In this document: piece by piece, positions 17,245 to 26,712 of the stretch
How positions within the stretch are numbered: the first letter of the stretch is position 1
Layout: each line of letters begins with the position of its first letter
DNA from: an uncultured Clostridia bacterium
GTDB taxonomy: Bacteria; Bacillota; Clostridia; Oscillospirales; Acutalibacteraceae
Reading direction: 5' to 3'
DNA length: 64,000 nt
Assembly: GCA_944384995.1 (NCBI GenBank)
Contig: CALWVN010000003.1
Location: 62,001 to 126,000 of the forward strand
The notes under the pieces: model-generated
Seen by the model: only the letters and a program-made list of their open reading frames with translations
Database searches by the model: none
Told to the model about the DNA's origin: nothing
Made by a program: the position numbers and the translations under genes

Positions 17245-18486
17245 TTACTCACGCCGCAGCGCCTCGATGGGCGGCATTTTGGCGGCGCGCCGGGCGGGAT
17301 ACACACCGAAGATTACGCCGATCGCCGTCGAGAAGCCGATGGCAAGGGCTACGGTGGAAAATTTCACCGCCAGAGGGACATTCATCAGGTGCGAAACGAG
17401 CGCCGCGCCGAATACGCCGAGCAGCAGCCCTATGAGCCCGCCGATCAGGCACAGGATGATCGATTCTGTCAGGAATTGGAACAGGATCGTCGAGGTCTTT
17501 GCGCCCAAAGCCTTTCGAATGCCGATCTCGCGCGTGCGTTCGGTGATGGAGACAAGCATGATGTTCATAACGCCGATCCCGCCGACGAGCAGCGAAATGG
17601 CGCTGACCGCCGCGATGAAGATCGTAAAGACGTTGATGACCGTGTCTAAAAGGTCGATGTAGGTCGCCATGTTTGTGACCGTATAGCAGTCACGCTCATA
17701 GTTGTTGTGCCGCGCGCGCAGACAGTTGAGCGCTGCGTTGCCCGCGCCCTCCAAGTCGTTTTCGTCCGCCGCCATGATGTAGACGGTGTCGAATCGATCC
17801 GCCGACCCTGTGATCTGGGTGGAAAGCGTAGAGGGCACCATCAGCATACCGCTGCTCATCTGCCCGCCGCCGAAGGATTCCATCGTGCTCATCAGCTCCT
17901 CGGAATCGATCCCGAATGAGCTTGCCATATCCGTTACACCGATGATCCGGATCCGCGTGACAATGTTATTATAAGTAAAGTTTACATATTCGTCGACTAC
18001 ATCTGCCCGCCCGAACAGCTGCCGCGCGGAGGTGGCGTCGATTACACCGACCGCCCGGCCCGCGTCAAACTCCGCCTGCGTGAAATAACGCCCGTATACG
18101 CAGTCGCCGCTTGTAAGGTAACGCAGATCGGTGTTACCGCCGAGCAAAAGACCGATTGCGTCCGTATTCTCCGTAGACATAGAGCCCATGGTCATCACAT
18201 ACGGCGAAATGTACTCGACCGTATCGAGCTCTTTGATTGCTGCGATATCCTCTGTGGTGATATAGTCCGAAGACTGTGCTTCCGTGGCGTTTACCATGAT
18301 CGAAATGGCACTGCTGCCCATTTCGCGGATCATGCCGATAATGTAATCGCGCCCGCCGTTGCCGACTGTGATGACCGCAATGACCGATGCTACGCCGATG
18401 ATGATGCCCAGCATCGTTAAAAGCGAGCGCATCAGGTTTGTGCGGATACTGAAAATGGCGATGCGTATGTTTTCCCGAATATTCAA
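17245..18486 (-). CDS. MacB/FtsX-type ABC permease without ATPase domain
   Basis: 413 residues: a first membrane helix (MRSLLTMLGIIIGVASVIAV), a large extracytoplasmic MacB-type core (about 45-290), then three helices with the FtsX-family blocks LLVGGIGVMNIMLVSITERT and REIGIRKALGAK. Such permeases act mechanically across the membrane in export of peptides, toxins or antibiotics. It lies 12 bases downstream of the adaptor gene and shares its operon. The usual companion ATPase is not next to either gene, so it must be supplied from elsewhere. AAGGCGGTGATG precedes the ATG. Confidence 0.9.
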   Translation of the reverse strand: MNIRENIRIAIFSIRTNLMRSLLTMLGIIIGVASVIAVITVGNGGRDYIIGMIREMGSSAISIMVNATEAQSSDYITTEDIAAIKELDTVEYISPYVMTMGSMSTENTDAIGLLLGGNTDLRYLTSGDCVYGRYFTQAEFDAGRAVGVIDATSARQLFGRADVVDEYVNFTYNNIVTRIRIIGVTDMASSFGIDSEELMSTMESFGGGQMSSGMLMVPSTLSTQITGSADRFDTVYIMAADENDLEGAGNAALNCLRARHNNYERDCYTVTNMATYIDLLDTVINVFTIFIAAVSAISLLVGGIGVMNIMLVSITERTREIGIRKALGAKTSTILFQFLTESIILCLIGGLIGLLLGVFGAALVSHLMNVPLAVKFSTVALAIGFSTAIGVIFGVYPARRAAKMPPIEALRRE

Positions 18487-18498
18487 AGCATCACCGCC

Positions 18499-20076
18499 TC
18501 AAGACTCTACGCTGATCTTGTCGCCGTCCAACAATGTCGCTTTGGGGTTGAGAACGACCTGTTCGCCGTCGCTCAGCCCGTCAAGCACCTGATAGGCGTC
18601 GTCGGAGGCAAGCCCCAGTGTTACCGAGCGTTTGGATACGGTGCGTTCTTCAGGGTCATAAACAAACACATAATTCTCGCCGTCCTCGGTCGTAACCGCC
18701 GCCACAGGCAGAACCAGCACGTTTTCGAGCCGTTCCGTATTGATGCTCACATCCACATCGAAGCCGATGACGACGCTTTCGTCCGGTTCCATGATGCGCA
18801 CCTGTACGGGCGCGCTGTTGGTTGTGGAGGCGGCGCCGCCGCCTGTCAGCGACGAGGTGATGGAACTGATGTCCAGCCCGGAAGAGGCGGTCGCCGTTGC
18901 GCTCACATAGCTGACCGTTGCCGCATATTCCTTGTCGAGCGACGTTACCGTCGCCGCTTGGCCGACGTCAAGCTTCGGCAGATCGTATTTCCCGACGGTG
19001 AAGCTTACGTACAGCGCGCCGTATTCTTCTACCACGATCCCCGTCCCGACCGAGGTGTCTGCGCCGCCGGTTGCGGAAAGAAGATCGGACAGCGCGCTCA
19101 TCACGTCCGTGTCACCCGACGCCATGGAAAGCAGAGCGGAAAGATCGGTCGTACCGCTTTTGCTCTCGGCGGGCGTAAAGACCTCGCCGGCCGTCAGGTT
19201 GACTTCGGTGACGATGCCGTCCGCCGCAGCGACCCAGCCGGCGCGTAAGGATTCCACAAGGCTGTTAAAAGAATCGTAATCCGCTTTTTTTGCGTCCATA
19301 ACGGATTTGTAAAGCGTCGCAAGAGTGTCGTCCGTCTGCGCTTTGTAAACCGTCTGCTGCGTTTCCAGCGAGGTCAGCTGCGCCTGCTTTTGCGCAAGCT
19401 CGACCCGTTTGGCGGCAACGGAATTTTCGATCGAATCCTTGATCGCAGCCGCATTGTTGCCGGAGGAGAGCAGTTCGGAAAGGCTTTTCAGCTGTTCTTC
19501 GGTAAAGCCGCCCTGTTCGCGAAGTGCGGCGAGCAGCTGCTCGAGCGCCGCCGTGTCGATACTGCCGGAAGCGGGCAGCGTGCTGCCCGTGCGTTCGACG
19601 GCTTCGATCTCAGCTTCCAGCTGCGCGATCTCCGATTCCAGTGTCGGGATCTGCGCCGAGACCGTGCTCAAATTATTTTCGGCGGCGGCTACGGAAGCAG
19701 CCGCTTCATCATAAGTGGCTTTTGCCTTGTCGTAAGCGGATTTGTAAGCAGTCAGTTCATCCTGCAGCGTCGAAACGTCAAAGGTCGCAAGCTGCTGCCC
19801 GGCGGAAACCCGATCGCCGACCTTCACCGAAACGGTCAGGACCTGTACGCCGGAAGCGGCAGTAAAGGTCTCCGTGTTGCCGGATTCCACCGTGCCCTGT
19901 GTTTGAAAGGTCGATTGAATATCGCCCGTTTCGACCGTCGCGACCTGATAGGCGGGCAGTTCCTCGGGACGGAACATCGAATACAGCACGGTTCCCAAAA
20001 GCGCTGCCAGCACAATGACACTGACCGCCGTAAAGGCTTTCCGCTTTTTAGACCAATTCCTTGTTCGTTTCAACAA
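18499..20076 (-). CDS. HlyD/MacA-type membrane-fusion adaptor
   Basis: 525 residues, starting at TTG 20076 (an in-frame TGA lies three codons upstream). One N-terminal membrane anchor (about 17-35, VIVLAALLGTVLYSMF), a lipoyl/barrel-sandwich half ending VKVGDRVSAGQQLATFDVS, a long coiled-coil hairpin rich in Ala/Gln/Glu (about 105-270), the second lipoyl half, and beta-barrel/membrane-proximal domains finishing with VLNPKATLLDGDKISV. In Gram-positive bacteria these adaptors pair with a MacB-like permease to move substrates from the membrane surface. The insertion between the lipoyl half and the barrel is Ser/Thr-rich and low in complexity. Confidence 0.9.
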   Translation of the reverse strand: MLKRTRNWSKKRKAFTAVSVIVLAALLGTVLYSMFRPEELPAYQVATVETGDIQSTFQTQGTVESGNTETFTAASGVQVLTVSVKVGDRVSAGQQLATFDVSTLQDELTAYKSAYDKAKATYDEAAASVAAAENNLSTVSAQIPTLESEIAQLEAEIEAVERTGSTLPASGSIDTAALEQLLAALREQGGFTEEQLKSLSELLSSGNNAAAIKDSIENSVAAKRVELAQKQAQLTSLETQQTVYKAQTDDTLATLYKSVMDAKKADYDSFNSLVESLRAGWVAAADGIVTEVNLTAGEVFTPAESKSGTTDLSALLSMASGDTDVMSALSDLLSATGGADTSVGTGIVVEEYGALYVSFTVGKYDLPKLDVGQAATVTSLDKEYAATVSYVSATATASSGLDISSITSSLTGGGAASTTNSAPVQVRIMEPDESVVIGFDVDVSINTERLENVLVLPVAAVTTEDGENYVFVYDPEERTVSKRSVTLGLASDDAYQVLDGLSDGEQVVLNPKATLLDGDKISVES

Positions 20077-20248
20077 ACATCACCGCTTTCAAAAAGTTGG
20101 GGATCCAACAGAGGAGATTTTTTGCAAAACTCAGTTCAAAGCAGGATCTACAAAAGATAATTAACAACATTCTATAATATTCCGCCTGTGTTTGCCATAT
20201 ATTTTTGTAAAGAAAATGTGAATAAAACTTGAACAGGAGGATAAAAAT

Positions 20249-20776
20249 TTGCAAAAACGCAAAGGACTTGCCGTGTTGCTGGCGGTGCTCGTTGTGCTGC
20301 TCGCCTCATGCACACGACAGCGCAATATGGATGCGGCGGAATTCTGCCGCCGCTTCAATGCACTACAGAACGCAGAAACGCTTACATCGGATATGTTTTT
20401 CAAAGAGACGGCGGAGGCTTCGGGCACATACGATTGCAACTTCACCTTTGCCGAGGGGCATACGGCGCTTTTAACGCTCACCGCCCGCGACGACGGTACG
20501 ATCACGGCTTTGCAGCTGACCTGCATCCCGCAGGGGGAGGCGGCGTATACCGCAGAGACGTTTTCGGCACTGTATACCTGTTTCGTGCGCCTTGTGTGCG
20601 TCCTTGCCGTGTGCGACACGGAAAACGACGCGCTGGACCTTGTGCACACGGCAGGTATCGCCGAAGACCGCCTCATTTTTGCGGACAGCGGCTACACGGG
20701 CGAGACCGACGGCTTTACATACGCGCTGTTTTCGGGCGCGCAATATCTTTCCTTATTCTGCAGCCGCACGCGGTGA
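20249..20776 (+). CDS. Small lipoprotein, unknown function
   Basis: 175 residues from a TTG start 7 bases after a perfect AGGAGG. The signal peptide ends in the lipobox LASC, with the lipidated cysteine at residue 21. The mature part holds several cysteines (about five) and no recognisable domain. Its 3' end overlaps the convergent patatin gene by 24 bases, and no terminator separates them. It is divergent from the adaptor/permease operon, so a shared control region at 20077-20248 is possible. Confidence 0.75.
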   Translation: MQKRKGLAVLLAVLVVLLASCTRQRNMDAAEFCRRFNALQNAETLTSDMFFKETAEASGTYDCNFTFAEGHTALLTLTARDDGTITALQLTCIPQGEAAYTAETFSALYTCFVRLVCVLAVCDTENDALDLVHTAGIAEDRLIFADSGYTGETDGFTYALFSGAQYLSLFCSRTR

Positions 20777-21898
20777 CCGCCGCCTGCGGCTTTCGGCGAA
20801 TTGCTCGAGCGCCGCGCGCGCCAAGGGGAACGGCTCTTTTTTCGCGGGGCGGCGGATCTTGCGGACAAGCTCTTCGGGCGCGCGGTCCAAAATCGGCTGT
20901 GCGACCTTTAAGATCGAAGAGGTCAATCCCTCGCGCGGCTCTTCCGTAGGCTCCGGCGCGTTCGCGGCGGCAAGCAGGGACGCCATGAACTTGCGGTGCG
21001 AATACACCTCCAGCCGTTCCACACCGCAAAGTGCTGCGAATTTTTCAAGCTCTACACACGTCTTGTAGCCATATGCATCCTGCATTTTTGCATATTCCCG
21101 CGGGCGGAAATAATACGCCTGCCCGCACAGCTTCCCAAACGCCTTGCGCGCGTCAAGATAGCCCATTTTCATACGCATTTCATTCATGCTTGTATCAAAT
21201 TCAAAGGATTCGCCGAGTTCCTTCGGATCGTTCGGGCGGATATACACGATCTCGGCACAGGAAAGATCTGTTCTGTGTCCCATACCCTTCATGCTGGAAA
21301 TATCCACCACGACGAAGCGGTTGTAGCCGCGTTCGCGCAAAAGCCCGATGGGCGCGTTGTCGTAAACGCCGCCGTCGAGGTAGCGTGCGCCGTCGGGGCT
21401 CTGCGTGTGCAGCCCCGGGAAGCGTGCCGACAGCATCAGATAGTCGATCAAAAGCCCTTCGTCGATCTCGTCAAGAAAAATTTCCACGGGTTTCCAAGAC
21501 GACACCTGAAAGGTCACAAGTCCCAGCGGGATACCCGCGGCGCGCACCTTTTCCTCATCAATGTATTCCGCAATCAGATTGCGCGCAGGCGTTACGTCTA
21601 CGCCGCCGTTTTTGACCATCTCGCGGAAGATCTGCGGGAGGTTGGAAAAGCTGAACAGGTTGTCGGGCTCCTTGAGCTCCGTCTCGATATGGATGCCGTC
21701 CTTGACTTCTGCGCGGTTCCAAAGCTCCACCGCACGGTCATAATCCCCTTGGGCGATGAGCGCGCCGTTGATTGCGCCGATGGAAACACCCGTAATGGCG
21801 TTAAACGTTACACCGAGTTCGCGCATGGCTTTCCAAGCACCGATTTGATAGGCGCCCTTTGCGCCGCCGCCAGCCAAAACAAGGCCGTACGATTTCAT
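20753..21898 (-). CDS. Patatin-like phospholipase
   Basis: A 381-residue protein. The patatin domain (1-200) has the glycine-rich oxyanion loop AGGGAKGAYQIG, the nucleophile Ser39 in GVSIGAING and the catalytic Asp in DGGVYDNAP, so the Ser-Asp dyad is complete. A C-terminal ~180-residue extension with charged helices follows. It is predicted to release fatty acids from membrane lipids (lysophospholipase/phospholipase A). The start ATG 21898 is preceded by AGAGGTGA; longer upstream frames lack support. It lies 13 bases after the small membrane protein gene and is the last gene of the PHP-ispE run. Confidence 0.92.
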   Translation of the reverse strand: MKSYGLVLAGGGAKGAYQIGAWKAMRELGVTFNAITGVSIGAINGALIAQGDYDRAVELWNRAEVKDGIHIETELKEPDNLFSFSNLPQIFREMVKNGGVDVTPARNLIAEYIDEEKVRAAGIPLGLVTFQVSSWKPVEIFLDEIDEGLLIDYLMLSARFPGLHTQSPDGARYLDGGVYDNAPIGLLRERGYNRFVVVDISSMKGMGHRTDLSCAEIVYIRPNDPKELGESFEFDTSMNEMRMKMGYLDARKAFGKLCGQAYYFRPREYAKMQDAYGYKTCVELEKFAALCGVERLEVYSHRKFMASLLAAANAPEPTEEPREGLTSSILKVAQPILDRAPEELVRKIRRPAKKEPFPLARAALEQFAESRRRRSPRAAAE

Positions 21899-21911
21899 AG
21901 CAGTCACCTCT

Positions 21912-22061
21912 TTAATACATATGTAAGGGCGCGGGCTGTGTGAACTCCGGCGGCAGCGTGTGCATTTGCACGCGGCTGTCGGAAAACATCCAAACAAGCA
22001 GCAGTACGGCCAGAATTAAAAGTGCCGCTGCAAGGAGCGCCGCCGCGAACCGATTTTTCAT
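21912..22061 (-). CDS. 49-residue single-helix membrane protein coupled to ispE
   Basis: The ATG overlaps the ispE stop as ATGA, a classic translational coupling. After MKNRF comes one strong membrane helix (AAALLAAALLILAVLLLVWMF) and a short polar tail ending PAPLHMY. No family is recognised. It is too short to carry catalysis and may be a small regulatory or structural membrane peptide. Its setting between ispE and the patatin gene suggests a link to membrane-lipid metabolism, but that is inference. Confidence 0.6.
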   Translation of the reverse strand: MKNRFAAALLAAALLILAVLLLVWMFSDSRVQMHTLPPEFTQPAPLHMY

Positions 22062-22927
22062 TTTTCCAATACCTCGACCCCGTACGAAACGGGCTTGCAA
22101 AGGTGCACGTCGGAAAACCGATTTTGCAAAAGTCCTGCGCAGTGCTTCGCGTCCGCCTCCTTTGCAAACAGACCGAACACGGTCGGGCCGCTGCCACTCA
22201 TAAGCGCAAGGGACGCCCCGCATTCGCGCATCACACCCTTGATGTACGGGCGCTGCGGGACTTCAATGACCTGCTCGAACACATTGCCCGCCTTTTCGCA
22301 CAAAAGCCGAAAATCCCCGTTGTGCACGGCGTACAGCATGGCGTTTTTATCCAAATGCCGAAGATGCGGCGCTTCGTCGATTTTTTGGTAGGCGTTTTTG
22401 GTGGATACGTCCATATCGGGCTTGCACAGCACGACAAAGCAATCCGAAAGCGAACGCAGCGGTGCGATCACGCCGCCTTTGTCCATGCAAAGCGCCGTAC
22501 CGCCGGTCAGTGCGAAGGGCACGTCTGCCCCGATGCGCTCGCCAAGCGTCAAAAGCGTATGCCGGTCAAGCTCGGGCGCAAACATCTCCCGCAGGCAGTA
22601 AAGCGTACCTGCCGCGTCGGCACTGCCGCCGGCAAGCCCCGCCGCCATGGGGATGCGTTTTTCGATGCCGATGCGCACGCCTGGATTTTCAACGCCTGTT
22701 TTCTCAAAAAACAGTTTGGCTGTCTTATAAACGATGTTGTCTTCCCCGGCGGGTACGCGGCTGTCTCCGGCTTCGACTTCAATGCCGCCCCTGCCCGTTT
22801 TTTCCACACAGACCGTGTCGAAACAGCTCACGGACTGCATCACCATAAACAGGCTGTGGTAGCCGTCAGGCAGCGTGCCGAGCACGTCCAGCATTAAATT
22901 GATCTTTGCGGCAGCATTTACTTTCAT
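22058..22927 (-). CDS. ispE: 4-diphosphocytidyl-2-C-methyl-D-erythritol kinase
   Basis: A 289-residue GHMP kinase of the MEP isoprenoid pathway, phosphorylating CDP-methylerythritol with ATP. The diagnostic NAAAKINLMLDVLG..DGYHSL opening, the ATP-binding glycine loop PMAAGLAGGSADAAGTL, and the closing MSGSGPTVFGLF motif are all present at the usual positions. The start MKVNAAAK has GAAAGG 8-9 bases upstream. An ATG 24 bases earlier overlaps the preceding stop (ATGA) and is a possible alternative. This indicates a non-mevalonate isoprenoid route. It is co-transcribed with the PHP phosphatase. Confidence 0.95.
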   Translation of the reverse strand: MKVNAAAKINLMLDVLGTLPDGYHSLFMVMQSVSCFDTVCVEKTGRGGIEVEAGDSRVPAGEDNIVYKTAKLFFEKTGVENPGVRIGIEKRIPMAAGLAGGSADAAGTLYCLREMFAPELDRHTLLTLGERIGADVPFALTGGTALCMDKGGVIAPLRSLSDCFVVLCKPDMDVSTKNAYQKIDEAPHLRHLDKNAMLYAVHNGDFRLLCEKAGNVFEQVIEVPQRPYIKGVMRECGASLALMSGSGPTVFGLFAKEADAKHCAGLLQNRFSDVHLCKPVSYGVEVLEK

Positions 22928-22947
22928 GCGGTTGACCTTTCTGAATT

Positions 22948-23760
22948 TCATTCGATCGGCATTTGCAGGGGCGTTCTCTGCTGGAAAAAGGTTAGCTCGG
23001 AAAAGCCCGCCGCGCGCATCACGTCGTAGGCCTCTGTGAGCCCCGCGCCGATGTGCTCGGCATAATGCGCATCCGAGCCGTAGGTGACGTATTTGCCGCC
23101 GAGTTCCCGAAAACGCTTGACCGTTTCAAATTCGGGGGAAAGCTTCCCGATGGGCTGCCGAAGCCCCGCCGTGTTGATCTCCAGCGCCTTTTGCAGCTGG
23201 GCGGTGCGCAGCAAAATCTCATCGACCTGCTGTTTGTAGTCCGCGAGGTCTACCGTGATGCCGGATTTCGCATAAAAATAGCGAAGCGGATAGGTCAAAT
23301 GCGCCAGAACGTCAAAATTGCCCCACTCGAGCATCTGTAAAATCTCATCGAAATACTCCGTTAAAATCGCATGCACTTCGGCGGGATCAAAGCTTTCCAT
23401 AAAATAAAAATCCTGCCTGCCGCGCAGGTTGTGCACCGAGCCGATGACCACGTCATACGGGCGGGTGCGCAAAATCTCTTCCGCGGTTTTTACATCGTAG
23501 TGCGGCTGCCCGAGCTCAATGCCGCGCAGCACCAGCACCTTGCCGCGAAAGGCGGACTGCGCCATGGTCGCCTCCATAAACGCCGCCTGCACGCGCTTGT
23601 CAAAATGCTCGGCACGGTACACGTCCGTTTCACAGTGGTCGGTCAGCGCGACAGCGCGCATGCCCTCGAATTCCGCCTGCTCGCACAAAAACATGGCGGA
23701 GTGGTTGCCGTCCGGGGAGTTGTCGGTATGCACATGCAGATCAAGCTTTCTCTGATACAC
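22948..23760 (-). CDS. PHP-domain phosphoesterase, histidinol-phosphatase type
   Basis: A 270-residue PHP protein. Metal-binding motifs in order: DLHVHTDNSPDG, ALTDHCETD, RGIELGQ, IGSVHNL, LAHLTYPLR and YGSDAHYAEH. This set is that of the HisJ/HisK-type histidinol phosphatases, the last-but-one step of histidine synthesis, although other PHP phosphatases look alike and no his gene is nearby. The start at GTG 23760 is chosen because the open frame further upstream crosses a likely -10 (TATGAT near 23790). Its stop overlaps an ATG of the ispE frame as ATGA. Confidence 0.8.
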   Translation of the reverse strand: MYQRKLDLHVHTDNSPDGNHSAMFLCEQAEFEGMRAVALTDHCETDVYRAEHFDKRVQAAFMEATMAQSAFRGKVLVLRGIELGQPHYDVKTAEEILRTRPYDVVIGSVHNLRGRQDFYFMESFDPAEVHAILTEYFDEILQMLEWGNFDVLAHLTYPLRYFYAKSGITVDLADYKQQVDEILLRTAQLQKALEINTAGLRQPIGKLSPEFETVKRFRELGGKYVTYGSDAHYAEHIGAGLTEAYDVMRAAGFSELTFFQQRTPLQMPIE

Positions 23761-23910
23761 GGTCTCACGTTCTTCCAGTCGAAAATTTACAACTCTATCA
23801 TAGCATATTTTCGCGCGCACGCCTATCTTTTTTTGAAAAAAATCAAAAAGTCCCTGTCCAAACCGGCAAAAGTATGGTAATATGGTAAAAAACTTTTCGG
23901 AGGGCAGCTT

Positions 23911-24180
23911 ATGCGTGCAATCATTACGGTTGTCGGGCATGATACGGTCGGCATCCTTGCGAAGATCTCGGCGCTGTGCGCACAGCACAACGTCAACATC
24001 ATTGAGGTGACGCAAAGCATTTTGCAGGATATGTTCTGCATGATCATGCTTGCGGATGTTTCCGCGTGCAATGTGGCGTTCACAACGCTTGCGGATGAAG
24101 CCAAGGCGCTCGGCGAGGAAATGAACCTTTCCGTCAACGCCATGCATGAGGATATTTTCAACTCCATGCACCGAATCTGA
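23911..24180 (+). CDS. ACT-domain regulatory protein (UPF0237)
   Basis: An 89-residue, single ACT domain: MRAIITVVGHDTVGILAKISALC is the typical first strand and helix, with the DxxGI turn that binds small ligands. It resembles the first half of GcvR. It lies 18 bases upstream of a UPF0210 gene, an arrangement conserved across many bacteria, implying that the two act together, perhaps in sensing an amino acid or one-carbon metabolite. CGGAGGG precedes the ATG. The ligand is unknown. Confidence 0.9.
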   Translation: MRAIITVVGHDTVGILAKISALCAQHNVNIIEVTQSILQDMFCMIMLADVSACNVAFTTLADEAKALGEEMNLSVNAMHEDIFNSMHRI

Positions 24181-24198
24181 AGCCAAAGGAATTTTGCT

Positions 24199-25554
24199 AT
24201 GATCAATACGCATGACATATTAGAAACGATCAATATGATCCGGCAGGAGAATCTCGACATCCGCACCATCACCATGGGCATTTCGCTTTTAAGCTGTGCG
24301 GATTCCGATATTCACAATTCCTGCGAGAAGGTCTATGAAAAGATCTGCCGGCGCGCGAGCCGCCTTGTGGAGACGGGCGAGCAGATCGAAAAGGAATACG
24401 GCATCCCGATCATCCACAAGCGCATTGCCGTTACGCCCGTTTCGATGCTTGTCGCCGCAAGCGGTGGCGATCCCGTGCTCTATGCCAAAACGCTGGAGCG
24501 CGCCGCAAGGGCGGTAGGCGTGAATTTCATCGGCGGGTATTCGGCGCTTGTGCAAAAGGGCTTTGCGGCGGGCGACCGCGCGCTCATAGACAGCATCCCC
24601 GAAGCGCTTGCCGAAACGGAGCATATCTGTTCAAGCGTCAACGTCGGCTCGACGAAGGCGGGCATCAACATGGACGCCGTAGCAACCATGGGGCAGATCG
24701 TCCGCCGCGCGGCGGAGGCGACCGCCGACAACGGCTGCATCGGCCCCGCGAAGCTCGTCGTGTTCTGCAACGCGCCCGAGGACAATCCCTTTATGGCGGG
24801 GGCGTTCCACGGTGCAGGCGAGCCGGACTGCGTCATTAACGTCGGTGTCTCCGGCCCCGGCGTGGTGCGCGCGGCGCTGCAAAAGATCCCGCACGGCAAC
24901 ATCACGGACGTGGCGGATACCGTCAAGAAAACCGCATTCAAGATCACGCGCGTCGGCCAGCTTGTGGCAAAGGAAGCCGCCAAGCGGCTGGGCGTGCCGT
25001 TCGGCATCGTCGACCTTTCGCTTGCGCCCACACCCGCAGTCGGTGACTCGGTGGCGCATATCTTGGAAGAAATGGGGCTTGAGCAGTGCGGCGCGCACGG
25101 CACGACCGCCTGCCTTGCCCTCTTGAACGACGCGGTCAAAAAGGGCGGCGTCATGGCGTCGTCGCACGTCGGCGGGCTTTCGGGCGCGTTCATCCCCGTT
25201 TCGGAGGATGCGGGCATGATCGCCGCCGCCGAAAGCGGCACGCTCACCATCGAAAAGCTCGAAGCCATGACCGCCGTGTGCTCCGTGGGGCTTGACATGA
25301 TCATCATCCCCGGCGATACAACGGCGGAGGTCATTTCGGGCATTATCGCGGACGAAGCCGCCATCGGCATGGTCAATTCCAAGACCACGGCGGTGCGCGT
25401 CATCCCCGCCATCGGGAAAGAGATCGGCGATACGCTCAATTTCGGCGGGCTTCTCGGCTACGGCCCCGTCATGCGCTTGAATACCGCTTCTCCTGCAGAC
25501 TTCATCCACCGCGGCGGCAGGATCCCTGCACCGATTCAGAGCTTGAAGAACTGA
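24199..25554 (+). CDS. UPF0210 / PFL-like family protein
   Basis: A 451-residue protein of the UPF0210 (DUF711) family, structurally related to the glycyl-radical/pyruvate formate-lyase barrel but lacking the radical glycine. Family blocks seen: [53 protein letters not shown] and [15 protein letters not shown]. No enzymatic activity has been proven. It is always near the ACT protein (here 18 bases upstream) and probably shares one transcript closed by the 25571 terminator. Confidence 0.92.
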   Translation: MINTHDILETINMIRQENLDIRTITMGISLLSCADSDIHNSCEKVYEKICRRASRLVETGEQIEKEYGIPIIHKRIAVTPVSMLVAASGGDPVLYAKTLERAARAVGVNFIGGYSALVQKGFAAGDRALIDSIPEALAETEHICSSVNVGSTKAGINMDAVATMGQIVRRAAEATADNGCIGPAKLVVFCNAPEDNPFMAGAFHGAGEPDCVINVGVSGPGVVRAALQKIPHGNITDVADTVKKTAFKITRVGQLVAKEAAKRLGVPFGIVDLSLAPTPAVGDSVAHILEEMGLEQCGAHGTTACLALLNDAVKKGGVMASSHVGGLSGAFIPVSEDAGMIAAAESGTLTIEKLEAMTAVCSVGLDMIIIPGDTTAEVISGIIADEAAIGMVNSKTTAVRVIPAIGKEIGDTLNFGGLLGYGPVMRLNTASPADFIHRGGRIPAPIQSLKN

Positions 25555-25570
25555 AACGAAGAATAAAAAG

Positions 25571-25615
25571 GGGGACGGTTCGGTGCCCGAAAAGGCGCAG
25601 GACCGTCCCTTTGTT
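25571..25615 (+). terminator. Rho-independent terminator
   Basis: GGGACGGT and ACCGTCCC arms separated by about 23 bases, then TTTGTTTTA. It closes the ACT/UPF0210 unit. Confidence 0.7.
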
Positions 25616-25655
25616 TTATCCTTTCGCTATGGAACACTTTGGAATTTATCTCAAA

Positions 25656-25684
25656 TTGACAAATCCCGTAAAATATGATACAAC
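25656..25684 (+). promoter_or_regulatory. Predicted promoter of the FRG gene
   Basis: Consensus TTGACA (25656-25661), a 17-base spacer and a weaker TACAAC (25679-25684); a TATGAT lies five bases earlier at sub-optimal spacing. The FRG start is about 70 bases downstream. Confidence 0.5.
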
Positions 25685-25753
25685 GGCATACAAAAGCGGT
25701 TCGCGCCGAAGCGGGCGCGGTTTTGCCGTGTAAATAAGGATGGCAGAAAACCT

Positions 25754-26695
25754 ATGCTGACCGAAAAGGGAAAAGAGCTGAAAGAAAAAATCTATGATAC
25801 GTTTGATTACAGCTATTCCGTTTCCATCCGCCGGATCGACTCGTTTGACGAATTCCGGCGGGAGCTTTATACCCCGTTTTTAAACGGGGAAAAGATCTAT
25901 TACCGCGGCGAGCGCTTAAACAGCAAAAAACGGCTTCTGGTGCCGTCGCTGCTGCGAAACGGTGCGCTGCTGCAAACGAAGCCCAACGAAGAGATCGCCT
26001 ACATCGATCGCGAAAAGCTGCTGGAATTTTACGCTGCAAAGCACAATTTCATGCGCGTTTACAGAGTAGTCAACCCAAGCAATACGGGGCTTTATGAAAT
26101 GCTCGCCTTTGCACAGCACTATTTAAAGCTGAGCCCTTTGATCGATTTTTCCAAAAGCCTTTTTGTCGCCCTTTCCTTTGCGCTCAAGGGCAGACAGGAA
26201 TTCAAAGACGATGTGGTGCTGTACACGGCATTTGACATCGGCGATGATGATACCTCGGACGATTTGGAAGAGGTCAACGCGTGGATCGATGCGTACCGTG
26301 TCGCTGTGGTGGATATAGACCCCGGTGCGCTTTTGAAGCCCGATTTTTCAGCGGACGCACACGCAAAGAAGACCGCGCTGTTGAAAAGCATGCAGGAACG
26401 GGCGCTTTCGCTGGATATGCTCGGGGAACTCATCAAGAGCATGTCCCCGGAAGCCAAGCTCATTGACATCCCGACCAATGACTTGATGAAATATCAGCAG
26501 GGCGTTTTTTTGCTGTTGAACCATTTCGCGCTGGTTTCCTCGCATTATTTTACAAAATCCGTGCGCCAAAGCTTCGCGATCCATAAATATGTTCTGGATC
26601 GGCAGATTTGCCCGGAGCTGTGTGCGTTTGTAAATGCGAAAGCGCCGCAGTATCAATACGAAGCTCTGTTGGATATCGCCAAGGCGGTGCGGTAA
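25754..26695 (+). CDS. FRG-domain protein
   Basis: 313 residues. The FRG domain (about 25-160) is marked by IYYRGERLNSKKRLLVPSLL (the F/Y-R-G motif) and AQHYLKLSPLIDFSKSLFVALSFAL, equivalent to the QHYGLPTRLLDWT..P.VALYFA pattern of the family. FRG domains are of unknown activity but recur in phage-defence, toxin-like and mobile loci. The C-terminal ~150 residues are not recognised (includes NAWIDAYRVAVVDIDPGALL). It stands alone between terminators and has its own promoter, so it is a one-gene unit. Confidence 0.8.
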   Translation: MLTEKGKELKEKIYDTFDYSYSVSIRRIDSFDEFRRELYTPFLNGEKIYYRGERLNSKKRLLVPSLLRNGALLQTKPNEEIAYIDREKLLEFYAAKHNFMRVYRVVNPSNTGLYEMLAFAQHYLKLSPLIDFSKSLFVALSFALKGRQEFKDDVVLYTAFDIGDDDTSDDLEEVNAWIDAYRVAVVDIDPGALLKPDFSADAHAKKTALLKSMQERALSLDMLGELIKSMSPEAKLIDIPTNDLMKYQQGVFLLLNHFALVSSHYFTKSVRQSFAIHKYVLDRQICPELCAFVNAKAPQYQYEALLDIAKAVR

Positions 26696-26712
26696 AAGAA
26701 TAAAGCCGGATG

